A program made the translations under genes and the position numbers. A stretch of DNA of 64,000 bases from contig JAQXKZ010000028.1 in assembly GCA_029010715.1 (NCBI GenBank), positions 39,555 through 103,554 of the forward strand, given 5' to 3'. Below, one piece after another: positions 25,079-34,215 of the stretch. The notes beneath the pieces were generated by a model. It searched no databases. It worked only from the letters and a program-made list of their open reading frames with translations, and was not told the origin of the DNA. Position 1 is the stretch's first letter; each line of letters starts with the position of its first letter. The DNA comes from Clostridiales bacterium. Its GTDB lineage: Bacteria; Bacillota; Clostridia; Oscillospirales; Oscillospiraceae.

Positions 25079-25645
25079 TCAGAAATCCTTAAGCCTGTCG
25101 TTGAGCTTCCGGTATATCCGTTCCACGAACCAGGGCTCGGTCGAGGCAGCCAGCGCGCCGTCAAGCGTGAACCATGCCACGCCGGAGTTTTCCTCCTCGC
25201 AGATTTTCAGAGCCTCGCTGTCGTCGGCTTCGAGAAGATAGGTCACGTTCATGTGCAGATGGCTCGGGACATATTCGCCGCGCTTTTTGTGCCCGTCGAC
25301 GGTGAGTACCTCCAGCGAGTAGATATCCTCCGTCACCGGCCTCGCCGAGCGCACGCCGGTTTCCTCCCGGACCTCACGCAGAGCCACCGACAGCAGGTCG
25401 CGTTCTCCGTCGGCGTGTCCGCCGGTCCATGACCAGGAATCGTATATCCTGTGGTAGACCATCAGTACCCTGTCGCGGCCGGGGTTGACAACCCAAGCGG
25501 AGGCCGTCATATGCGCGATGAGGTTGCTGCGCTCAAAGGCGTCGGCGTTACGCTCCATAAAAGCGAGCATTACCGCTCTGTCGCGCTGCTCCTGTTCGCA
25601 GCGCGGAATATACTGCTCTATTGCAGCACGTATATCCGTCTTCAT
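25079..25645 (-). CDS. Nudix hydrolase
   Basis: A 188-residue hydrolase of nucleoside diphosphates linked to other groups. The Nudix box runs from GGHADGERDLLSVALREVRE to EETGV (about residues 74-98); the usual GGxxE glutamate is replaced by GGHADGE, with the REVREE core that binds metal intact. A helical N-terminal domain of about 40 residues precedes it. The start overlaps the nitrilase stop by four bases. It belongs to a coupled set with nitrilase and DUF1643 genes. Confidence 0.87.
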   Translation of the reverse strand: MKTDIRAAIEQYIPRCEQEQRDRAVMLAFMERNADAFERSNLIAHMTASAWVVNPGRDRVLMVYHRIYDSWSWTGGHADGERDLLSVALREVREETGVRSARPVTEDIYSLEVLTVDGHKKRGEYVPSHLHMNVTYLLEADDSEALKICEEENSGVAWFTLDGALAASTEPWFVERIYRKLNDRLKDF

Positions 25646-26454
25646 TCGGCCACCGGGTACACGTCGCGGCGCAGCGACTGGTATATCGGCAGTGACTTTC
25701 GCGCCCTGTCTATTTCGTCGAGGTCGATATCCGCGTACATCACCTGCTCTGTCTCGTCGCAGCTTGCGATCACGTTTCCGAGCGGACCGCAGACGACGGA
25801 GTGGCCCCAGCACCTGTATCTGACGTCCTCGCTGTAGGCTGCCTCCGCGCCGACCGTGAATACCTGCTGGTCCGAGGCGCGGCACCTGACGAGCATCTCC
25901 CAGTTTCCGGGACCGCTCACGGTGTTGAACTGTGAGGGAATAAATATGATCTTCGCCCCGCGCATGGCCATCGGGCGGAACAGCTCCGCAAAGCGTATGT
26001 CGTAGCAGATGGCGCAGCCCATGGGTCCGAACTCCGTGTCGAACACGGTGATCTCACTGCCGGCAGTAAATGTGGCTGATTCGCAGATGTTGAGCCCGGG
26101 AAGCTGACTGTCGAACAGGTGTACCTTGCGGTGTCTCGCTATCTGCCGGCCCTCCCGGTCAAAGATGAAGCAGCTGTTGTATATCTTCCCGTCCCCGGTC
26201 TCGGGTATGGAGCCGCCGACGATGTATATTCCGAGCTCCTTTGCCCATGCGGACAGCCTCGCGAGGGAGCGCTCATGCCCCATTTCGGCGTACATGTGGA
26301 AATACTTTCTGGAATAGGGGCAATTGAACATTTCGGGGAAAACCGCAAAATCCGCGCCGTTTGCCGCCGCATCCCTTACCATGGTCTCCGCCCGGAACAT
26401 CGTCTCTTCCCAGTCGGTCGTGGTTTTTATCTGACATACTGCAATTTTTATCAT
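25642..26454 (-). CDS. Carbon-nitrogen hydrolase (nitrilase superfamily)
   Basis: A 270-residue amidase-like enzyme. The catalytic triad is visible: Glu in FPEMFNCPY near residue 42, Lys in HRKVHLFD near 112 and Cys in GCAICYDIRF near 148. The closest described members are the Nit/YafV omega-amidases, which clean up deaminated amides such as alpha-ketoglutaramate, but the exact substrate is not readable. It overlaps DUF1643 upstream and Nudix downstream by four bases each, so all three are translated together. Confidence 0.9.
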   Translation of the reverse strand: MIKIAVCQIKTTTDWEETMFRAETMVRDAAANGADFAVFPEMFNCPYSRKYFHMYAEMGHERSLARLSAWAKELGIYIVGGSIPETGDGKIYNSCFIFDREGRQIARHRKVHLFDSQLPGLNICESATFTAGSEITVFDTEFGPMGCAICYDIRFAELFRPMAMRGAKIIFIPSQFNTVSGPGNWEMLVRCRASDQQVFTVGAEAAYSEDVRYRCWGHSVVCGPLGNVIASCDETEQVMYADIDLDEIDRARKSLPIYQSLRRDVYPVAE

Positions 26455-27071
26455 TTCATCGTCTCCAGATATGAGTCTATGTCGAACGGCTCCGTTTTTT
26501 CATCCCTGCGCAGATACAGCGGATGGTGCGGGTGTCCTTTCGCGGAGCACCTGCCGGCGCTGAGCCAGTGCGCGCCGAACTCGCGGCCTATGCTCACCAT
26601 GTCCCTGACGCAGTCCGGCAGATACGGCCGCTTCTCTATTATTGTGCCCCAGGCGGCCCATACCGCAGGGGATACGCCTTCTCCGACGCCTGAGAGTATG
26701 TAGCGGAAGGCCGCCATGTTCTCCTTGTGCAGCTGTGCGTTGACCTCACGGTCCATGTCGTCGGGACGCGTCGCGCGCTGGGCATATACGTTGAACATTA
26801 TCCAGCTGTCAAAGCCGTTGCCCGCGGCGATACGGGAGACGGATTTGAGCGTGTTGTCGAGCTTGTCCGGCTCCGCCGTTGAAGGGTTTATGCCGATGCA
26901 GATCAGTGGATTGACGCCGCGTGTGCCGAGTATGTAACGGTATTCCGTGTAAAAATCCGGGACATACAGCCACTTTGTGCTGTCGTAGCCGCCGCTTTGC
27001 CCGGAACGGCCGAGCGCCTCGCTGAAATCCAGTATATCTATCGTCTGGCTTGCGCCGCTTGGAATATGCAT
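26451..27071 (-). CDS. DUF1643 domain protein
   Basis: A 206-residue soluble protein of the DUF1643 family. The diagnostic ICIGINPSTA segment lies near residues 57-66, followed by FNVYAQRATRP near 93 and a histidine-rich KGHPHHPLYL near 184. The fold and activity are not established. It follows mgtE by 22 bases and its stop overlaps the nitrilase start. The ATG at 27071 has CGGAGGCC upstream. Confidence 0.85.
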   Translation of the reverse strand: MHIPSGASQTIDILDFSEALGRSGQSGGYDSTKWLYVPDFYTEYRYILGTRGVNPLICIGINPSTAEPDKLDNTLKSVSRIAAGNGFDSWIMFNVYAQRATRPDDMDREVNAQLHKENMAAFRYILSGVGEGVSPAVWAAWGTIIEKRPYLPDCVRDMVSIGREFGAHWLSAGRCSAKGHPHHPLYLRRDEKTEPFDIDSYLETMK

Positions 27072-27093
27072 GCCTGGCCTCCGTTTGCCCGCC

Positions 27094-28503
27094 TCAGATG
27101 TTCAGGGTGAGCTTCGCTACAAATATATATATCAGCAGGGATACCGCGTCGGTGACCGTGGATATGAGCGGGTTTGCCATTACCGCCGGGTCGACGCCTA
27201 TCTTCTCCGCGAGTATGGGCAGCATGGAGCCGACCACTTTTGCAAACATTACTATAAATATAATGGAAAGACTGACTGTTACCGATACGAGTACCGTAAC
27301 GTTGGGGTTGTTGAGCAGCAGCCTGTCTATAAGCAGCATCTTGATAAAGTTCACCGCGGCCAGAGTCAGCCCGCAGAGCAGCGCCACGCGCCACTCCTTC
27401 CATATAACACGCAGCGCGTCGCGCGGCTCCGTGTCGCTGAGGGAGAGGCTTCGTATGACGGCGGTGGACGCCTGCGCGCCTGAGTTGCCGCCGGTGCCCA
27501 TGAGCATAGGGATGAAAGCGATCAGCCCCGCCTGGACTGCCAGACGGTTTTCAAAGCTCGTGAGTATCATGCTCGTGAAGGTCGCCGAGAGCATCAGGAA
27601 CATCAGCCAGGGGATGCGGTTTTTCCACATCTCTATGATACCCGTCCTCGAATACGGCTTGTCGGACGGAGTCATACCGGCCATGATTTCGAAGTCCTCC
27701 GTGGCCTCCTGCTCCATGACGTCGATGACGTCGTCGACCGTGACTATCCCGACGAGACGTCCTTCCTTGTCCACGACCGGCAGCGCCATAAGGTCGTAGT
27801 CCGAGAATTTCTCGGATACGCTCTCCTGGTCCTCGGTCGTCGAAGCGAAGATGACGTTTGTGTCCATCAGGTCCTCGATTATTGTGTCGTCGTCGGACAG
27901 CAGCAGATCCTTGACTGTCACAATACCCTCCAGCTTACGGTCGGCGGATATGACGAAGCAGACGTATATCGTCTCCTTGTCCTCGCCGATGCGCCGGATA
28001 CGGGCTATGGACTCTCTGACGTTCATGTATTTCTTCAGGTCGACGTACTCCGAGGTCATTATGCTGCCGGCGGAGTTCTCCGGATAGCGCAGATACTGGT
28101 TTATAAGGTTCCGCGTCTCGGGTTTTGCCGTGCGCATGACACGCTTGACGACGTTTGCCGGCATTTCCTCCATCATGTCGACCGCGTCGTCGACGTACAG
28201 CTCCTCGACTATGCCTGCGAGCTCGGAGTCGGTGATGGAGTTTATGATGCGCTCCTGCTCGGGCGCTTCAAAGTTCGCGAAAACCTCTGCGGCCGTTTCC
28301 TTTGAGAGCAATCGGAACACCATCGGCATCTGTGCGTCGTCGATCTGGGAAAGAAATTCGGCGACGTCAAATTCATTGAGTTCTTCCATGCGCCTCTGGA
28401 GCTGCTTCATATCGTGCTTTTCAAGCAGCTCTTTGAGCTCGTCGGATATCTTTTCGTGTATGGACTCGTAGTCCATGGTTTCCAGAGCCATATTCTCTTC
28501 CAA
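27094..28503 (-). CDS. mgtE: Magnesium transporter MgtE
   Basis: A 469-residue magnesium channel. An N-terminal helical domain (1-130) with FLSQID and AEVFANFE repeats, two CBS domains (about 135-255) that sense cytosolic magnesium, a plug helix, and five membrane helices (about 285-465) follow in order. The selectivity region PMLMGTGGNSGAQAS near 330 is conserved. The start is uncertain: a TTG at 28503 is seven bases from GGAGGT, whereas the ATG at 28491 has a poorer site. It opens a run with DUF1643, nitrilase and Nudix genes. Confidence 0.93.
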   Translation of the reverse strand: MEENMALETMDYESIHEKISDELKELLEKHDMKQLQRRMEELNEFDVAEFLSQIDDAQMPMVFRLLSKETAAEVFANFEAPEQERIINSITDSELAGIVEELYVDDAVDMMEEMPANVVKRVMRTAKPETRNLINQYLRYPENSAGSIMTSEYVDLKKYMNVRESIARIRRIGEDKETIYVCFVISADRKLEGIVTVKDLLLSDDDTIIEDLMDTNVIFASTTEDQESVSEKFSDYDLMALPVVDKEGRLVGIVTVDDVIDVMEQEATEDFEIMAGMTPSDKPYSRTGIIEMWKNRIPWLMFLMLSATFTSMILTSFENRLAVQAGLIAFIPMLMGTGGNSGAQASTAVIRSLSLSDTEPRDALRVIWKEWRVALLCGLTLAAVNFIKMLLIDRLLLNNPNVTVLVSVTVSLSIIFIVMFAKVVGSMLPILAEKIGVDPAVMANPLISTVTDAVSLLIYIFVAKLTLNI

Positions 28504-28603
28504 CAAACTCACCTCCGACCGGATTTGGAATTAATATACTGCTGATTGAGCCGAACGCCTCATGCCCTATGAGGGCGGGAGCTCAGCCTTTCAGATGCTG
28601 CGC

Positions 28604-29839
28604 TCATACGCCGAGGTATTCGGCCTGCTCACTGCTGAGTGAATCTATCTCCACGCCCATGGCTTTGAGCTTTCTGCGCGCGACCGCGAGATCAAGCTCA
28701 TGCGGAAAAGCGATGACATCAGGCGCGAGGCCTCGGCCGTGCCTTGCGAGGTATTCCGCGCTGAGCGCCTGAACCGCGAAGCTCATGTCCATGATCTCGG
28801 CGGGATGCCCGTCGCCGGCGGCGAGGTTTACGAGCCTGCCCTCGGCGATGGTGAAGAGCGTCTTCCCGCCGGGCAGCACATAGCCCTGAATGTTGTGGCG
28901 CGCTTCATATTTCCTGACGGCGAGCTTCTCAAGTCCGGCCATGTCGACCTCAACGTCGAAATGTCCGGCGTTTGTGAGTATAGCGCCGTCCTTCATGCTC
29001 TCAAAATGCTCGGCGGTGATGATGCCGCTGCAGCCGGTGACGGTTATGAACATGTCGCCTATGCGCGCCGCGTCCTTCATCGGCATGACCTCGTAGCCGT
29101 CCATCACGGCCTCGAGCGCGCGTATCGGGTTCACCTCGGTGACGATGACCTTCGCGCCGAGCCCCTTGGCCCGCAGGGCCACGCCCTTTCCGCACCAGCC
29201 GTAGCCGGATACGACAGCGTACTTGCCGGCGACGATGAGGTTAGTCGTGCGGTTTATGCCGTCCCAGACCGACTGGCCGGTACCGTAGCGGTTGTCGAAC
29301 ATGTGTTTGCAGTCGGCCTCGTTGACCATGACCATCGGGAAACGGAGCTCCCCGCTGCGCGCCATGATCTTCAGGCGGTGTATGCCGGTCGTGGTCTCCT
29401 CGCAGCCGCCTATGACCTCCGGGATGAGCCCGGTGTACTTCGTGTGCATAAGGTGCACGAGGTCGCCGCCGTCGTCGATGATGATGTTGGGGCCGGCCTC
29501 CAGCACGCGGCAGAGACAGTCGGCGTATTCTTCCATGCTGCAGCCGTAGCGGGCAAAGACCTCCATGCCGCCGGCGGCAAGAGCCGCTGCTACGTCGTCC
29601 TGCGTAGAAAGGGGGTTGGAGCCGGTGACATACATCTTTGCCCCACCCATCTCCAGCACGCGGCAGAGATATGCGGTCTTGGCTTCCAGATGCACCGACA
29701 GCGCTATCTTCAGCCCTTCAAAGGGCCTTGTTTTGAGGAAATCCTCTCCGACGCCGCGGAGCACAGGCATGTTGCGCTGCACCCAGTTTATCTTCATTTC
29801 GCCGGATGGGGCGAGGCTTATGTCTTTTATGCTGCTCAT
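28604..29839 (-). CDS. ahcY: Adenosylhomocysteinase
   Basis: A 411-residue NAD-dependent enzyme that splits S-adenosylhomocysteine into adenosine and homocysteine, keeping methylation going. The NAD-binding loop is GYGWCGKGVALRAKG near 206, DDGGDLVHLMH lies near 124 and NAGHFDVEVDM near 287. Length fits the shorter bacterial/archaeal type. The ATG is preceded by CGGAGGTCC. It is about 100 bases from mgtE on the same strand and divergent from spoIIE. I see no SAH riboswitch upstream. Confidence 0.95.
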   Translation of the reverse strand: MSSIKDISLAPSGEMKINWVQRNMPVLRGVGEDFLKTRPFEGLKIALSVHLEAKTAYLCRVLEMGGAKMYVTGSNPLSTQDDVAAALAAGGMEVFARYGCSMEEYADCLCRVLEAGPNIIIDDGGDLVHLMHTKYTGLIPEVIGGCEETTTGIHRLKIMARSGELRFPMVMVNEADCKHMFDNRYGTGQSVWDGINRTTNLIVAGKYAVVSGYGWCGKGVALRAKGLGAKVIVTEVNPIRALEAVMDGYEVMPMKDAARIGDMFITVTGCSGIITAEHFESMKDGAILTNAGHFDVEVDMAGLEKLAVRKYEARHNIQGYVLPGGKTLFTIAEGRLVNLAAGDGHPAEIMDMSFAVQALSAEYLARHGRGLAPDVIAFPHELDLAVARRKLKAMGVEIDSLSSEQAEYLGV

Positions 29840-30092
29840 GAGCGGACCTCCGTTTTATATCTGCTGCAGACAGCCGCTGCCGGCCACGTCTGCGCCGTTG
29901 TCGAGGACTTTATTCTAACACGTTGAAATGCTTATTACAAGGCCGAGATTGTTCTGCGGTAAAACCGCTTTTATCTTTTCCCTCTATTTTTCCTTAGGAT
30001 AAAATAATATACAACAGCGCAGAGCGACGCCGTTCTCTATGTTACATAACTATAATAAACGTATCTTATGTAAACTCGAGGAGGAGAGAACT

Positions 30093-32417
30093 ATGGACCT
30101 TGGAGGTCAGGGCAGACTGCCTGTACTAAAGACTGCGGCGGGCGCGGCGGATCCGCGCTTTAAGGTCGCCGCACGCTGCACGGCGTACATGCTGCTCGGG
30201 GCGGTGATGTCCTGTGCGCGCGTGCTGGAAAACGGTGCGCCCTTCGGTATGGCAATGGTGGCCTGTGCGGGACCGGGTATAAGCGGCGTTTTTGCGCTGA
30301 CCGGCGCGGCTTTGGGATATCTTGTCAGCGGCGGCATAGAGTGGGGCATACGCTATATCGCGGCGGCTGTGCTCGTGTACACGGTCGCCTTCGTGTTCCA
30401 CGAGCTGGAGGCGTATAAAAGCAGTTTTTTCATGCCGACCGCCGCCGCGCTGGTAATGGGACTGACAGGCTTTCTCGGCAGCTTTTCTGCGGCTCCGGCC
30501 TCGCTTCCGGCCGCGGCCGAGATCTTCCTTGAGGTGAACCTCGCTTTCGGTGGGACCTATTTCTTCCGCGAGGCGCTTTCGAACGGCCTGCGCGCCACCG
30601 AGACCGCCGAGCTGCGCCACAGCGTCTCGGTTATGATAATGGCGGCCTGCGCCCTTATGGCCTTTTCGCGCGTGACCGTATTCGGTATAGTCTCGCTCGG
30701 ACGCTTTATGGCGCTCGTGCTGGTCATGACATCCGCCATGAAGGGCGGTATGCTGACCGGCGCCGCGGTCGGGACCGTGCTCGGTCTGGCTATGGATATC
30801 GCCAATGCCGGCACTCCCTTTTATACGATGGCCTACGCGTTCTCCGGACTGCTCTCCGGCGTGTTCGGCAAGCATGGCCGGGTCGTTTTCGTTCTCGCCT
30901 TTATTCTGTCCGGCGCACTTGCCGTGGTCTGCGCCTGGACCTCGGAGATACATATAAGCGCCCTGTTCGAGACTTTCTGCGCTTCTGTCATATTCATGCT
31001 CCTGCCGGCGCCTTTTCTCAACCACGTCGGGCTGATGCTGCAGTATATGGACCGCGGCAACGGTGAATCGGGCCTCCGCCGCTTCGTCGCCGGGCGCGTG
31101 AAAAATCTCAGCGAAGCCTACGGGCAGCTCTTTGAGATCGTCCGGCGCAGTGTTGAGGAGCCGTATAACGACGAGAATATTGCCCGCATCTTCGACCGTG
31201 CCGCCGACGAGGTCTGCGTAAGGTGCAGGAACAAGAACCGCTGCTGGAACGCCGAGTATGTGGACACGCTCTCGGCCATGAACGACGCGACCCGCGCCAT
31301 GGTCGAGCACGGCAGCCTGAATACTGAGGACCTGCCGGGCTTTTTCCGGGATAAATGCACCGGCCTGCCCGCCTTCGTTGCTGCCGTGAACGGCGAACTG
31401 CGTGCCCTGTCCTACCGCCGCCAGCTGCGTGCGAGCCTGTCTGAAAACCGCAGCGTGGCCTGGGGACAGTATATGGACGTGTCCGAGGTGCTCGGCCGGG
31501 TAGCCGATGAGCTCGGCAGCCTCAACGGCTCCGACCCTCTGGCGGAGCGGCGTATAATACGCTTCCTGCGCAATCTGGATATCGACGCCGACGCCTCTGT
31601 ATACCGCGACGCCGGCGGCAGGGTACACGTCTCGATCGAGAGCGGCCGGCTCAGTCCTCTGCTCAGGGAGGAGGACTATCTCGAAAAGCTCTCCTCAGTT
31701 GTCGGTGTGCGCCTGTGCCAGCCCTATGCGGTAGGGGAGGACTGTTCCAGACTCTGCCTTCTGGAGGCAGAGCCCCTTGCCGTCTCGGTCGGCATCGCGG
31801 CAATGAAAAAGAAAGGGGAGAAGGTCAGCGGCGATAAGGGCACTTATTTCAAGACGGATGCGGGCGTGCTCTGCGTGATCCTGGCCGACGGTATGGGCTG
31901 CGGCGACGAGGCCGCGAAGGACAGCGCGCAGGTGGTGGCCATACTCGAAAAATTCCTGCGCTCCGGAGTCGATCCCGCAGTTGCGATGAAGATACTCAAT
32001 TCCGTCCTGCTGCTCCGCGGAGGGGACAGCTGGGGCTTTGCGACTGTCGATCTCGTATGCGTCGACCTTTTCACGGGTGAGACCTGCTTTTACAAATACG
32101 GCGCGGCGCCGTCCTATGTCAGGACAGGCAAGAGTATACGCCGCATAAAGTGCGAGACTCTAGCCGCCGGGCTCAGCGCGGCCGACGGCATAGCCCCGGA
32201 TATCGTGCGTATGCGTCTGCGCCCGGGCTCGACCGCGGTCATCGCCACCGACGGAGTTATTGTCGACGCCGACGACGGCTGGATAAAAAAGCTGATGACG
32301 AAGGGCTTTGACGACATGAAGGCCCTCGCGCGGGCAACGCTGAAGGAGGCGGAGAGCCTCTACGGAGCAAACGATGACATGACCGTGGTGACCATACGCG
32401 TGGAGGAGAGGGCATGA
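30093..32417 (+). CDS. spoIIE: Stage II sporulation serine phosphatase SpoIIE
   Basis: A 774-residue protein with about ten membrane helices in the first 330 residues, a central regulatory region with a CVRCRNKNRCW cysteine patch near 370, and a C-terminal PP2C-type phosphatase (about 570-774). Manganese ligands appear in ILADGMGCGDEA near 596 and ATDGVIVDADDG near 715. It dephosphorylates SpoIIAA to switch on sigma-F in the forespore. The ATG at 30093 follows GAGGAGAG. A small membrane protein gene overlaps its end. Confidence 0.93.
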   Translation: MDLGGQGRLPVLKTAAGAADPRFKVAARCTAYMLLGAVMSCARVLENGAPFGMAMVACAGPGISGVFALTGAALGYLVSGGIEWGIRYIAAAVLVYTVAFVFHELEAYKSSFFMPTAAALVMGLTGFLGSFSAAPASLPAAAEIFLEVNLAFGGTYFFREALSNGLRATETAELRHSVSVMIMAACALMAFSRVTVFGIVSLGRFMALVLVMTSAMKGGMLTGAAVGTVLGLAMDIANAGTPFYTMAYAFSGLLSGVFGKHGRVVFVLAFILSGALAVVCAWTSEIHISALFETFCASVIFMLLPAPFLNHVGLMLQYMDRGNGESGLRRFVAGRVKNLSEAYGQLFEIVRRSVEEPYNDENIARIFDRAADEVCVRCRNKNRCWNAEYVDTLSAMNDATRAMVEHGSLNTEDLPGFFRDKCTGLPAFVAAVNGELRALSYRRQLRASLSENRSVAWGQYMDVSEVLGRVADELGSLNGSDPLAERRIIRFLRNLDIDADASVYRDAGGRVHVSIESGRLSPLLREEDYLEKLSSVVGVRLCQPYAVGEDCSRLCLLEAEPLAVSVGIAAMKKKGEKVSGDKGTYFKTDAGVLCVILADGMGCGDEAAKDSAQVVAILEKFLRSGVDPAVAMKILNSVLLLRGGDSWGFATVDLVCVDLFTGETCFYKYGAAPSYVRTGKSIRRIKCETLAAGLSAADGIAPDIVRMRLRPGSTAVIATDGVIVDADDGWIKKLMTKGFDDMKALARATLKEAESLYGANDDMTVVTIRVEERA

Positions 32418-32779
32418 GGAGCGGGATATGCGCCAAAATCGCGGATCTTTTTTCATTGGCCGCCATGCGCCTGAGAAGACGCCGCAGGCGCAGCGGCGGC
32501 GAGGAGTGTCCGGTCATACACGGCAATATGCGCAGCGCCATAGTCGTAAAGGCCCCGGACGCGATGTTCACCGAGGCGGTGTTCATCCTGCGTGATGATC
32601 TTCTGCGCGGCCCCGGAGTCAGCCGCGGCGAGCTTCTGAGTCAGGCCCGCTCCGCTGCCGAGGGATATACCGCGAAGACCCTGCCCGGCAGAAGGCAGCC
32701 GTTCCTGTCTCCGGCGGCACTGTTAATTCTGGGCGCGTCTGCGGCGATCATAGCCCTCTGGCTCTGCGGGCTCATATAA
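32414..32779 (+). CDS. Small C-terminally anchored protein coupled to spoIIE
   Basis: A 121-residue protein of no family I recognise. The N-terminus is strongly basic (five or more arginines near residues 19-26), a middle part has AIVVKAPDAMFTEAVFILRD and a GVSRGELLSQARSAA helix, and one hydrophobic segment (about 98-119) closes it. The start lies inside the spoIIE stop (ATGA), which ties its synthesis to SpoIIE. A tail-anchored partner or regulator of SpoIIE at the septum is possible but unproven. Confidence 0.7.
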   Translation: MRSGICAKIADLFSLAAMRLRRRRRRSGGEECPVIHGNMRSAIVVKAPDAMFTEAVFILRDDLLRGPGVSRGELLSQARSAAEGYTAKTLPGRRQPFLSPAALLILGASAAIIALWLCGLI

Positions 32780-32942
32780 ATACTGAAGTGCCGTAAAAAC
32801 AGGACAATCTTTTCGGTCATAATCGTGCCATGCTTCGTTGTCATCCATGCCCGTATGTCTCCGTTATGCTCTGCTGATACCGCCCCGCCTGACACGATTC
32901 CGCCTTTCAGATCTTTGCCCGCTTTCCATTGCCTGAAACGGC

Positions 32943-32972
32943 TTGTAACATACCGTCCTTCTGTGATATTAT
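32943..32972 (+). promoter_or_regulatory. Likely promoter of the second patatin gene
   Basis: TTGTAA (32943-32948), 18 bases, TATTAT (32967-32972), about 35 bases before the ribosome site. Confidence 0.5.
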
Positions 32973-33014
32973 GTTTTCGGAAAATTGCCCTTGCGGCTGC
33001 GGGAGGGAGCTATT

Positions 33015-34094
33015 ATGCAGCTCAAACTGGACAACAAAAAGACCTATGCCATAGCTCTGGAGGGCGGCGGCGCGAAGGGCGCCTATGAGATCGGCGCCTG
33101 GCAGGCCCTCGAGGATGCGGGGATAAAATACAACGCGGTATCCGGGACCTCTGTCGGCGCGCTCAACGGCGCGCTCATGGCCATGCGTGACCTGCCGCGC
33201 GCTGTGCAGGTGTGGAGCGATATGCGCCTTTCGAAGGTCATAGACGTCGACGAGCAGGGCGAGGAGGACCTCCACAGGGCCATGACCGGCGGGCTTGAGC
33301 TCGACGATATACATGAGCTTATGGCACAGGTGCTTGATATTATCCGCAACCGCGGGCTGGACGTGGCGCCGCTGCGCGCCTGGGTGCGCGAGGTGGTGGA
33401 CGTGAAAAAGGTCAGGAACTCCGATGTGGAGCTCTTTGTCTGCACAGTCTCGCTCTCCGACCGCAAGAGCCTTGAAATAAAGATCAACGACCTGCCGGAG
33501 GACGAGATCTGCGACATGCTTCTGGCCAGCGCCTACCATCCGAGCTTCCGCCTTGAAAAGCTCGGCGGTAAGCTCTATACCGACGGCGGCTTTGTCGACA
33601 GCCTGCCTCTGCATGTGCTGGTCGAAAACGGCTATAAGGATATTATCGCCGTGCGCATCCCCGGCATCGGCCGTGAACGCCGGTTCAGGATGCCGGATGA
33701 TGTGCACGTCACCACTATCCAAACCAATTCGGACCTCGGCTTTGTGCTCAATTTCGATGCGGAGCAGGCTCGCCGCGACATGGTCATCGGTTATCTGGAC
33801 GCGCAGCGCGTGCTGTACGGCCTGTACGGCAGAAAGTACTATATCGAGCGCGGTATGACTGAGCGGGAGGCCTTGGATTGGCTGCTGGATAGCTGCGCCG
33901 GTGAAGGAGGAAACCTGCGCGCAGTGTGCGAGAAGGAGCTTCCGCGCCTCGCACGGAGGCTTGACGCCGAGGACGGCGGCTATTATGAGCTGATGGCCGC
34001 AAGGCTTGAACAGCTCGCCGCCGAAAGGGATATCGACAACATGCGGATATATACCGATACCGAGCTCGTGGAGCTGGTCAAAACCGGAGAATAA
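33015..34094 (+). CDS. Patatin-like phospholipase family protein
   Basis: A 359-residue soluble protein, unlike the first patatin except for the fold. Motifs: EGGGAKGAYEIGAW near 18, nucleophile GTSVGALNGA near 46, and catalytic aspartate in TDGGFVDSLP near 193. About 120 residues follow the catalytic domain and are helical and charged, with no known domain. The ATG at 33015 follows GGGAGGGAG. It is transcribed alone between spoIIE and a ZIP transporter. Confidence 0.86.
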   Translation: MQLKLDNKKTYAIALEGGGAKGAYEIGAWQALEDAGIKYNAVSGTSVGALNGALMAMRDLPRAVQVWSDMRLSKVIDVDEQGEEDLHRAMTGGLELDDIHELMAQVLDIIRNRGLDVAPLRAWVREVVDVKKVRNSDVELFVCTVSLSDRKSLEIKINDLPEDEICDMLLASAYHPSFRLEKLGGKLYTDGGFVDSLPLHVLVENGYKDIIAVRIPGIGRERRFRMPDDVHVTTIQTNSDLGFVLNFDAEQARRDMVIGYLDAQRVLYGLYGRKYYIERGMTEREALDWLLDSCAGEGGNLRAVCEKELPRLARRLDAEDGGYYELMAARLEQLAAERDIDNMRIYTDTELVELVKTGE

Positions 34095-34141
34095 ACAGGG
34101 TAACCGCGGCGCGGATGACCGCATAGAATAATACGACCTGA

Positions 34142-34181
34142 ACCGAACGGACTGACACAGTCAGCCCGTTCGGTATTTGTT
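34142..34181 (+). terminator. Terminator after the second patatin gene
   Basis: ACCGAACGG pairs with CCGTTCGGT, extended inward by CTGAC with GTCAG; ATTTGTTA follows. Confidence 0.75.
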
Positions 34182-34215
34182 ACTTAAAAATTCAATGAAA
34201 AGGCGCTGATTTTCT

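Noticed and set aside
28700..29926. A 408-codon frame antisense to ahcY
   Set aside because: Shadow frame; ahcY has full family motifs.
30126..31628. A 500-codon open frame antisense to spoIIE
   Set aside because: High GC content leaves long antisense frames. The product is rich in His, Gly and Arg with no domain, and spoIIE on the other strand is certain.
32907..34124. A 405-codon frame antisense to the second patatin
   Set aside because: Shadow frame; the patatin catalytic motifs on the plus strand are complete.
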